Translations under genes and position numbers: made by a program
Shown: positions 1 through 5,495 of the stretch, piece after piece
Numbering within the stretch: position 1 is the stretch's first letter
Layout of the letters: each line of letters begins with the position of its first letter
The notes under the pieces: generated by a model
Database searches by the model: none
What the model saw: the letters and a program-made list of their open reading frames with translations, nothing else
What the model was told of the DNA's origin: nothing
Assembly: GCA_021778575.1 (NCBI GenBank)
Contig: JAJYCH010000132.1
Span: 1-8,915 of the forward strand
From: Planctomycetota bacterium
GTDB lineage: Bacteria; Planctomycetota; Planctomycetia; Isosphaerales; Isosphaeraceae
Reading direction: 5' to 3'
Length of the DNA: 8,915 bases

Positions 1-20
1 TGGCTCAGCCGGTTTGACGT

Positions 21-536
21 TCAAGTTGTTCCCGGATCAATCTGCCGGAGCAGGTTGACCATCTCGATCGCGGCCAGTGCCGAGTCGTTTCCTTTGTTGC
101 CGGCCTTCAAGCCCGAGCGGTTGAGGGCTTGCTCGACGGTCTCGGTCGTGAGGACGCCGAAGATCACGGGAACGCCGGTGGTCAGGCTGGCTTGAAGGAT
201 GCCACCCGCGGCCTGGCCGGCAACATGGTCATAATGCCCGGTCTCGCCCCGGATCACGCATCCGAGAGTGATAACCGCCGCATATTTGCCCGATCCGGCC
301 AGTTTTTTGGCGATCAGCGGGATCTCAAACGAGCCGGGCACCCAGGCCACGTCAACGCGGTCGGCCGGAACGCCATGACGCGCGAACGTGTCGAGACAGC
401 CCGACAGCAGAGCCTCGGTGATCATCGAGTTGAACCGGGCCGCGACGATCGCGAACCGGCCGGGGGGTGAGGAGAAGTCGCCTTCGAGCATGGGCATGGG
501 GGTTGATATCTCGGAGTGTTCAGGCGAAGTCGTCAT
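21..536 (-). CDS. ribH: 6,7-dimethyl-8-ribityllumazine synthase (riboflavin synthase beta chain)
   Basis: This enzyme condenses 5-amino-6-ribitylamino-uracil with 3,4-dihydroxy-2-butanone 4-phosphate to give 6,7-dimethyl-8-ribityllumazine, the penultimate step of riboflavin synthesis, in the cytoplasm. The 171-residue product carries the family motifs in order: ARFNSMIT (33-40), the VPGSFEIPL substrate loop (66-74), GCVIRGETGHYDHVA (92-106) with the probable catalytic His101, FGVLTTETVEQALNRSG (126-142) with the phosphate-binding Arg140, and NKGNDSALAAIEMV near the C-terminus. About 25 residues precede the conserved core, slightly more than in the usual 154-160 residue enzymes, so Met14 or Met16 could be the true start. 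The ATG at 534-536 lies inside the 3' end of the upstream zinc-ribbon gene (17-bp overlap), and an AAGG about 12 nt upstream is only a weak ribosome site. Translational coupling to the upstream gene is therefore likely. Identification is secure; only the start is uncertain. Confidence 0.97.
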   Translation of the reverse strand: MTTSPEHSEISTPMPMLEGDFSSPPGRFAIVAARFNSMITEALLSGCLDTFARHGVPADRVDVAWVPGSFEIPLIAKKLAGSGKYAAVITLGCVIRGETGHYDHVAGQAAGGILQASLTTGVPVIFGVLTTETVEQALNRSGLKAGNKGNDSALAAIEMVNLLRQIDPGTT

Positions 537-870
537 TCAAAGAGACGACCTTATCATCGATGCCGACTTTTCGCTTCAGTTCGTCGTCGCCGCGTTTGCT
601 GATTTTTGCCCTGGCATCGTCGAGATTGATGGAAGTCCAGGCGGTTCCGCATTCAAGGCAGAGAAACGATTCGGAGGTAACATGAATGGCTTCCGGCTGG
701 AAGATGCCAAGGTAAAACAGGAAAGTTTGTAAAGCACCCTTGGGCCAATACCAGCGAAAGTATGCGGGGGCCGTTACTTCTTCATTGGAAACAAATTTTC
801 CCGGGATAAGACGGTGACTCTGACACCGCACGCAGCACTCATCATGCTGTTTCGTCTGGTTCAGAGCCAT
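520..870 (-). CDS. Small zinc-ribbon protein of unknown function
   Basis: I do not recognise a named family. The 116-residue product from the ATG at 868-870 has two cysteine pairs, C-V-R-C (residues 13 and 16, with an extra Cys12) and C-L-E-C-G (residues 71 and 74). They are separated by about 54 residues containing aromatic segments (YFRWYW, FLFYLGIF). The layout fits a single zinc ribbon with a long loop between the knuckles, followed by a charged, helix-like C-terminal tail (residues 80-116). Proteins of this plan often bind nucleic acid or a protein partner, but nothing here shows which. I prefer the ATG at 870 because GGAG (881-884) sits 10 nt upstream. A GTG at 943-945 in the same frame would add 25 residues and overlap the preceding Uma2 gene. 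The gene starts 44 bp after that Uma2 gene and its end overlaps ribH by 17 bp, so it is probably cotranscribed with both. GC is about 50-53% in sampled lines, below the core genes. Confidence 0.7.
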   Translation of the reverse strand: MALNQTKQHDECCVRCQSHRLIPGKFVSNEEVTAPAYFRWYWPKGALQTFLFYLGIFQPEAIHVTSESFLCLECGTAWTSINLDDARAKISKRGDDELKRKVGIDDKVVSLNDDFA

Positions 871-914
871 CTCGTCAGAACTCCACTGGTGGGCTTTGAA
901 CGTTGTCCATCGCC

Positions 915-1577
915 TCAATTGATCGGAAGAGTCCGACGCACCCACTCATCGAGTCGATCCATCAATTCGAGGTCGTCCGCATTTTCTCCCAGTGCCAAGG
1001 CTTCGAGCGCCAGCGCTGGGGTGAGCAACGGCAGCGCCAAGCTCTGGTCGATCGGTTTGTACGAGCCATCTACCAATTTCAAGAATTCGAGTTTCTTGCT
1101 GTTCGACCGATAACGCCAGACTTCGGGTATCCCGAGTTTTGCATAAACCGGGAGTCGGCCTTTTGAGCTGACTCGATGATCGACCTCGATCCAGAGGTCA
1201 GGCGGAGGATCACCCGCCTCAAGGTCCGGATCGCGACCTACCGGAAGCTGACTTACGTTGGCAATATAGTAGCTCTCATCCGCTTCTTTGCCTGATCCTT
1301 TGAGAGGCGCACCGCCTCCGCGTCGGAAAGTCGTCCCGGCGGTGCATTTGAACCGAATTCTCCGGTAGCGACAGATGGCCGCCACGATCCAGCGAAACCA
1401 GACCGATGGTTCTTCATGCTGCCGTAATCGAGGTGACACGATCTCGAGTGTTCCATCGTGGTAAGCCATCCGGAGATGACGGTTCGCCGACGCATTGGTC
1501 AAGTGAACATAATATTCGTAGGGAACTTGACGGAGGACAACCACGCCGGATCGTGGTCTTCGAGTCACCGTGGCCAT
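915..1577 (-). CDS. Uma2-family (DUF820) PD-(D/E)XK nuclease-like protein, copy 1
   Basis: The 220-residue product belongs to the Uma2/DUF820 family, which has a restriction-endonuclease-like fold but mostly unknown function. Visible hallmarks are MAYHDGTLEIVSP near residues 37-49, the PPDLWIEVD core at 125-133 (Asp127 and Glu131 in the usual acidic positions) and RLPVYAKLGIPEVWRY at 141-156. The lysine normally four residues before the conserved Tyr is Arg141 here, with Lys139 two residues earlier, so catalytic activity is uncertain. The C-terminus ([16 protein letters not shown]) is typical of planctomycete members as I remember them. The start is the ATG at 1575-1577, with GGAG (1584-1587) 6 nt upstream. 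An in-frame ATG at 1616 would add 13 residues not shared with the paralogue and has no well-spaced ribosome site. It is a tandem paralogue of the gene at 1657-2319, with roughly half the residues identical by eye. Confidence 0.88.
   Translation of the reverse strand: MATVTRRPRSGVVVLRQVPYEYYVHLTNASANRHLRMAYHDGTLEIVSPRLRQHEEPSVWFRWIVAAICRYRRIRFKCTAGTTFRRGGGAPLKGSGKEADESYYIANVSQLPVGRDPDLEAGDPPPDLWIEVDHRVSSKGRLPVYAKLGIPEVWRYRSNSKKLEFLKLVDGSYKPIDQSLALPLLTPALALEALALGENADDLELMDRLDEWVRRTLPIN
1556..1577 (-). repeat. Direct repeat, copy 1 (5' end of first Uma2 gene)
   Basis: These 22 bases are identical to 2298-2319. They encode the shared N-terminus MATVTRR of the two Uma2 paralogues. Similarity continues across the ribosome-binding region upstream of both ATGs. 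This is a relic of tandem gene duplication rather than a mobile-element repeat. Confidence 0.85.
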
Positions 1578-1583
1578 AACGAT

Positions 1584-1587
1584 CTCC
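1584..1587 (-). promoter_or_regulatory. Ribosome binding site fixing the start of Uma2 copy 1
   Basis: GGAG on the minus strand lies 6 nt before the ATG at 1577. It favours that start over the in-frame upstream ATG at 1616 and matches the position of the GGAGG before the paralogue. Confidence 0.7.
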
Positions 1588-1656
1588 AACTCAGTGCGGG
1601 TGGTACTCGTCCTCATGCTCCAGGTTCATGAATGCTTTGATAACAATGCCTTTCCA

Positions 1657-2319
1657 TCAGCCTTGACTCTCGGCCAACTTCCTGACCCATTCTCGGAGGA
1701 GACGGACCCACGTGGATTCCGGTAGTCCCTCTCCCAGAGCAAGAGCTTCCAGGACGAGGGAGGGCGTCAAGATCGGCAGAGACAGACTTCGATCGACCGG
1801 TTGATAATTTGCTTCGACCAGTTCAAGAATTTGCAGCCGTCTCGTCTCGGCACGGAAACGCCAGACTTCGGGAACGCCGAGAGCCGCGTAGACAGGAAGA
1901 CGATCTGCCGAACTGACGCGGTTATCGACCTCGATCCAGAGATCAGGCGGAGGGTCGCCTGCATCGAGATCAGGATCACGGTCTTGTGGCAGACGAGTCA
2001 AATTGGCGATGTAAAAACTTTTGTCGGGTTCCTTGCCGACTCCCTGGTAAGGCCCATCCCCAGACTTGGAAAAGGTCGCGCTGTCGGTTCCCTCATACTC
2101 CAGTCCCAATGCTTCGGCGACAACGGAGATCAAAATGCGCAATCTCGCTGAGGGTCGCTCATGCTTTCGAAGTCGCAGCGTCACGATTTCAAGCGTCCCG
2201 TTATGATAAGTCATTCGCTCATGACGATTAACTGATGCACGAGCGAGACGCACATAGACCTTGTAAGGAACGTGGCGGATCACCGCGACCTGGGGATGTC
2301 TTCGAGTCACCGTGGCCAT
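1657..2319 (-). CDS. Uma2-family (DUF820) PD-(D/E)XK nuclease-like protein, copy 2
   Basis: This is the paralogue of the gene at 915-1577 and also has 220 residues. The same landmarks occur: [15 protein letters not shown] (36-50), PPDLWIEVD (124-132, Asp126 and Glu130) and [16 protein letters not shown] (140-155). Arg140 again sits where most Uma2 proteins have the putative catalytic lysine. The family has a PD-(D/E)XK-like fold and is abundant in cyanobacteria and planctomycetes, but its biological role is not established, so I do not assign a target. The ATG at 2317-2319 is preceded at 5 nt by GGAGG (2325-2329). The GTG directly before it (2320-2322) is too close to that site to be preferred. 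The gene begins 13 bp after the rho stop codon, so it depends on the rho transcript unless an unseen promoter lies within rho. Sampled GC is about 48%, clearly below rho. Confidence 0.88.
   Translation of the reverse strand: MATVTRRHPQVAVIRHVPYKVYVRLARASVNRHERMTYHNGTLEIVTLRLRKHERPSARLRILISVVAEALGLEYEGTDSATFSKSGDGPYQGVGKEPDKSFYIANLTRLPQDRDPDLDAGDPPPDLWIEVDNRVSSADRLPVYAALGVPEVWRFRAETRRLQILELVEANYQPVDRSLSLPILTPSLVLEALALGEGLPESTWVRLLREWVRKLAESQG
2298..2319 (-). repeat. Direct repeat, copy 2 (5' end of second Uma2 gene)
   Basis: Exact 22-base partner of 1556-1577, at the identical position relative to the start codon of the paralogous gene. Confidence 0.85.
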
Positions 2320-2324
2320 CACGA

Positions 2325-2329
2325 CCTCC
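2325..2329 (-). promoter_or_regulatory. Ribosome binding site of Uma2 copy 2
   Basis: GGAGG on the minus strand, 5 nt before the ATG at 2319 and 3 nt after the rho stop codon. It is the strongest Shine-Dalgarno match I see in the window and selects ATG 2319 over the adjacent GTG. Its position allows ribosomes ending rho translation to reinitiate here. Confidence 0.75.
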
Positions 2330-2332
2330 GCA

Positions 2333-4165
2333 TCACGACAGGTTCATGCTCATCAGGAACTCGGCGTTGGTCTTGGTCTTTTTCATCCGGCCGGTCAGCA
2401 GTTCCATCGCCTCGACGGGGTTCATGTCGTTGAGGACCCGGCGGAGAATCCAGACCCGGCGGAGTTCTTCGGGGTCCATCAACAGTTCTTCGCGACGGGT
2501 TCCCGAGCGGTTCACGTCGATCGCCGGCCAGACCCGTTTGTCGACCAGCCTCCGGTCGAGGTGCAACTCCATGTTGCCGGTTCCCTTGAACTCCTCGAAG
2601 ATCACGTCGTCCATCCGGCTTCCGGTGTCGACCAGAGCGGTGGCGAGGATCGTCAGGCTACCGGCTTCCTCGATCTTCCGCGCGGCCCCGAAGAATCGTT
2701 TCGGCTTCTGGAGCGCCGAGGCGTCGATACCACCGGTCAGGATCTTGCCCGAGTGCGGCGCCTCGGTGTTATAGGCGCGGGCGAGTCGGGTGATCGAGTC
2801 GAGCAAGATCACGACGTCGCGGCCGAACTCGACCATCCGCTTCGCCTTCTCGATCACCATCTCGGCCACCTGGATGTGGCGGCTGGCGGGCTCGTCGAAG
2901 GTCGACGAGATGACCTCGGCGGTCGGCCCTTTCACCGATCGCTCCATGTCCGTGACTTCTTCGGGCCGCTCGTCGATGAGGAGGACCATCACGTAGGCCG
3001 ATTCATGATTGGCGAGGATGCTGTTGGCGATCTTCTGGAGCAGGATCGTCTTGCCGGTCCGGGGAGGTGCGACAATCAAGCCACGCTGGCCCATCCCGAT
3101 CGGCGAGACCAGGTCAACCACCCTCATGCTGATCTCATCGGCACCGTTTTCGAGGATCAACCGGCCCATCGGGTGCAGTGCGGTCAGATCGTCGAAGCCG
3201 ACCTTCTCGCTGAGCTTGTCGGGGTCTTCGTAGTTGATCGCCTCGACCCGGAGGAGCGCGAAGTAACGCTCGTTTTCCTTGGGCGGACGGATTTGCCCGG
3301 CGACGATGGCACCGGTCTTGAGGCCGAACCGGCGGATCTGGCTGGGGGAGACGTAGATATCGTCAGGGCAGGGGAGATAGTTGTAGTCGGGCGAGCGGAG
3401 GAAGCCAAAGCCATCGGGAAGGACTTCGAGAGTCCCTTCGCCGAACATCAAGCCGTTCTGCTTGACCCGTTCCTTGAGGATCTTGAAGATCAGATCCTGC
3501 TTCTTCAGGCCGGTGAACTCGATCACGCCTTCACTCTTCGCCGTGCGAATGAGCTGAGGCATGGTCATTTTTTGCAGCTCGGTCAGGTGGATCTCGCCGC
3601 GCTTGATGTCCTCGTAGCGGTCATGTATCGCGTTGTCACCGAAGGCGTCGTCGTCCTCTGCGGGAAGTCCACCTTGAGTGGCCGGCGGTGCGGCGGGGGT
3701 TTCCGCCGGAGCGACCGGAGCCGGGGCGGAGGCGCTGGGAGTGATCGGTTCCCGCTCCCGAGGAACGGGCGCTTCGCCGTCTCTTGATCGGGAGAGCGGA
3801 CCGGCTTCGCGGGCTTCGGTCCGGCCGGCCCCGCTCGATTCCCGCTCGGATCGGTCACGGGCGAGCCGCTCGCGGAGTGAGAGGCCCCCTTCACGCTCGG
3901 TGCCCGGTCGCTCGCGATACCGCGACGGCTCGCGTTCGACCGGCCGTTCGTCGCGATCGCGATAACCGGCCAGCGGTGAGGAGTTTGCCGACGGCGCCGC
4001 GTGGCTGGTTTCCGGCGTGGTGGTGGCGGGCAAACCTTTCGACTCGAACGATTCAGGGGGCGTGTCTTCGACGCCCGGCGGATTAGGTGCCGCAGCGGCG
4101 GCGGCCTTGGTCCGGAGTCGGGTCGAGCTGGAAGACTCCCGGCGGGGGCGAGTCTCGTTGGGCAT
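2333..4165 (-). CDS. rho: Transcription termination factor Rho with long disordered N-terminal extension
   Basis: Rho is a hexameric RNA-dependent ATPase and helicase that ends transcription at C-rich rut sites. The 610-residue product has three parts. Residues 1-180 are low-complexity and rich in Arg, Glu, Pro, Ser and Ala. Residues 183-310 are the RNA-binding part, with a Rho_N helical region ([16 protein letters not shown] onward) and the cold-shock-like domain [21 protein letters not shown] (from 251). Residues 311-610 are the RecA-like motor: Walker [13 protein letters not shown] (362-373, Lys372), the [11 protein letters not shown] segment with the catalytic-type Glu399 and Arg400, Walker B DVVILLDS (450-457, Asp456), then the [20 protein letters not shown] segment (Q- and R-loop region). 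All key motor residues are intact. E. coli Rho has 419 residues, so the extra length is almost entirely N-terminal. The ATG at 4163-4165 has AGGAG about 11 nt upstream. coaE lies 94 bp upstream and the first Uma2 gene 13 bp downstream. Confidence 0.98.
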   Translation of the reverse strand: MPNETRPRRESSSSTRLRTKAAAAAAPNPPGVEDTPPESFESKGLPATTTPETSHAAPSANSSPLAGYRDRDERPVEREPSRYRERPGTEREGGLSLRERLARDRSERESSGAGRTEAREAGPLSRSRDGEAPVPREREPITPSASAPAPVAPAETPAAPPATQGGLPAEDDDAFGDNAIHDRYEDIKRGEIHLTELQKMTMPQLIRTAKSEGVIEFTGLKKQDLIFKILKERVKQNGLMFGEGTLEVLPDGFGFLRSPDYNYLPCPDDIYVSPSQIRRFGLKTGAIVAGQIRPPKENERYFALLRVEAINYEDPDKLSEKVGFDDLTALHPMGRLILENGADEISMRVVDLVSPIGMGQRGLIVAPPRTGKTILLQKIANSILANHESAYVMVLLIDERPEEVTDMERSVKGPTAEVISSTFDEPASRHIQVAEMVIEKAKRMVEFGRDVVILLDSITRLARAYNTEAPHSGKILTGGIDASALQKPKRFFGAARKIEEAGSLTILATALVDTGSRMDDVIFEEFKGTGNMELHLDRRLVDKRVWPAIDVNRSGTRREELLMDPEELRRVWILRRVLNDMNPVEAMELLTGRMKKTKTNAEFLMSMNLS

Positions 4166-4259
4166 GGGAATCGAAGCTCCTCGGTCGTTCGGTCGGACAG
4201 ATGTGATCGATTGGCGGGTTCACTGGGTCGGGCGGCAATTGCTGGGCTGATCGCGCGAT

Positions 4260-5015
4260 TCAATAGCGGGTCCGGCCCTTGTCGGCCGGACCTGGTTCGG
4301 CCGGTGCCGAAGCTCGACGGCGGCGGGGACGGGACACGATGGTTTTCCAGAGAGTCTCGACCGAGGCTCGAAGTTCCTCGGGGCTTCCCTCGTTGGTGAC
4401 GATCTGGTCGGCCTGACGGCGCTTCTCTTCGAGCGGTCCCTGGACTTTTTCGCGGGCCGCGAGAGCGTCTGCGGTCCAGCCTCGGCTCGATTCGAGCCGG
4501 GCCAGACGAATCTCGGGGCTGGCGTCGACAAAGACTACCAGGTCGCACAAGGTATCCCAGCCGGCCTCATAAAGAATCGCGGCGTCGAGGACGACGGCCG
4601 GGACGTTTCCCTTCCGGGCCTCGCGTGAGATCGCTTTCGCGAACGTCCGCTGCATGGCCGGATGGAGGATCGCTTCGAGGTCTCGCAAGGCCTCGGGGCT
4701 CGAAAAGACGAGCTTTCCGAGGATTCGACGATCGATCGCTCGGCGAACACCGAACTCACCGAACGGTTCGAGGACTTCCTCGCCAAAGCGTTCGAGAACC
4801 CGGTCGCGACTGGGGCTCTGTTCCAGGAGAACATGGCCGATTGCGTCGGCGTCGAGCAAGAACGCACCCAGACCGGCCAGGCACGCGGCCACCTGGCTCT
4901 TGCCGGCGCCAATACCGCCGATGACGCCAATGACAGGGAACGGGCCATGTTGCCAGGGACCCGAAGGTCGGCGAGGCGGGCGAGGGCTGGGATGATCGCG
5001 CTTGAAGCGGGGCAT
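4260..5015 (-). CDS. coaE: Dephospho-CoA kinase
   Basis: CoaE phosphorylates the 3'-hydroxyl of dephospho-CoA with ATP, the last step of coenzyme A synthesis, in the cytoplasm. The P-loop GGIGAGKS is at residues 33-40 (Lys39). It is followed by LLDADAIGH (53-61) for substrate binding, HPAM (118-121), VVLDAAILYEAGWD (141-154), VVFVDAS (160-166), a lid-like region RLARLESSRGWTADALAARE (170-189) and QADQIVTNEGS (201-211). The product has 251 residues against about 200 for typical CoaE. The excess is a basic, proline-rich N-terminal tail (1-26) and a C-terminal tail with a run of Arg (229-234). The frame is open back to a TTG at 5276, but that stretch is not CoaE-like, so I chose the ATG at 5013-5015. 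No good Shine-Dalgarno precedes it. It follows polA and precedes rho on the same strand, an order I recall from other planctomycetes. Confidence 0.95.
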   Translation of the reverse strand: MPRFKRDHPSPRPPRRPSGPWQHGPFPVIGVIGGIGAGKSQVAACLAGLGAFLLDADAIGHVLLEQSPSRDRVLERFGEEVLEPFGEFGVRRAIDRRILGKLVFSSPEALRDLEAILHPAMQRTFAKAISREARKGNVPAVVLDAAILYEAGWDTLCDLVVFVDASPEIRLARLESSRGWTADALAAREKVQGPLEEKRRQADQIVTNEGSPEELRASVETLWKTIVSRPRRRRASAPAEPGPADKGRTRY

Positions 5016-5495
5016 GATGATTCGATCCACGCCCGGATCTCGGGCGGAACGCGGAGAGTCGTCCGGGACTCGCACAAAGCCCGGACAACCAGAGGAAGGA
5101 GTGATTTCAGGGAAAGACCGAAGGGATTCCCGGAGCGCCGCGGAAGAAGAAAGGCCGCGAGACGTCGCGTGGAAAGACGTCGAATCTCTCTGAGTGGAAA
5201 ATCGGGTAAACGGGTTTGAGCGACCCCGACCTCTCGCTTCCGCCAGGCTCGTTCGTGAGTGTTCTCGCGTGAACAAGCGCGGCGGACAACAACTGCACGA
5301 CGGAGATCAAGAGGGGGGGTGATCGCAAGCCGAGGGTGCGATCGGGGGATTATTATTCTAAGTTTATACGGCGCCCGCCGGACAACTGCAATCGGGAACC
5401 CGCCGAGACCGCCAATTTTCTCAAAAACAAAAACCGGAGGTGGAGGAGGATCGTCAACCCAGGATGTCCCGAACCATTGAAAGAAGCGGCAGCAT
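5016..5495 (-). other. Gene-free stretch between polA and coaE: polA 3' end plus coaE-rho leader
   Basis: I find no supportable gene in these 480 bp. Read on the minus strand, the part nearest polA has a C-rich tract (complement of about 5437-5452) followed by a T-rich run (complement of 5422-5433). No clear hairpin precedes the T run, so it is not a standard intrinsic terminator; a Rho-dependent end is possible. A promoter candidate follows at 5363-5391. From there to the coaE ATG lie about 340 nt of pyrimidine-rich leader. My count for 5041-5220 is about 67 C to 40 G in the transcribed sense. Short frames exist here, but they begin with TTG and lack ribosome sites. Confidence 0.55.
5363..5391 (-). 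promoter_or_regulatory. Candidate sigma70-type promoter for coaE-rho operon
   Basis: The minus strand reads TTGCAG (5386-5391), a 17-bp spacer, then TATAAA (5363-5368). Both hexamers resemble the sigma70 consensus (TTGACA, TATAAT). The AT-rich -10 region stands out in this GC-rich DNA, and a second -10-like TAGAAT lies just downstream. An A/T run about 30 bp upstream (5422-5433) could act as an UP element. Initiation near 5356 would leave about 340 nt of leader before the coaE ATG. Confidence 0.5.

Noticed and set aside
1578..1616. Upstream in-frame start (ATG at 1616) for Uma2 copy 1
   Set aside because: The 13 extra residues are absent from the paralogue, and the nearest GGAG is only one base from that ATG, whereas ATG 1577 has a well-spaced site.
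915..2319. Possible toxin-antitoxin or phage-defence pair formed by the two Uma2 genes
   Set aside because: The two proteins are paralogues of equal length rather than a toxin plus small antitoxin, and no methyltransferase, helicase, reverse transcriptase or sensor domain lies nearby. There is no evidence beyond the nuclease-like fold.
2312..3787. Long plus-strand open frame (491 codons) antisense to rho
   Set aside because: It lies entirely opposite a strongly conserved rho gene, and its His/Asp/Val/Leu-rich translation has no domain pattern. Such frames are common opposite GC-rich genes.
4250..4259. Perfect 10-bp palindrome ATCGCGCGAT just after the coaE stop
   Set aside because: Too short and without a loop or T-run to call a terminator or operator. 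Palindromes of this kind are frequent in CG-rich DNA.
3583..4548. Minus-strand frame of 321 codons overlapping the rho 5' half and the coaE 3' end
   Set aside because: It is an Arg/Pro/Ser-rich out-of-frame reading of two real genes with no domain.
5016..5276. N-terminal extension of coaE back to a TTG at 5276
   Set aside because: The added 87 residues are low-complexity and unlike CoaE, the start would be TTG without a ribosome site, and the ATG at 5015 already precedes the whole kinase domain.
5107..5328. Short minus-strand frame with a signal-peptide-like beginning in the coaE leader
   Set aside because: It needs a TTG start, has no ribosome site, and its later part is low-complexity. 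I cannot support it as a leader peptide.
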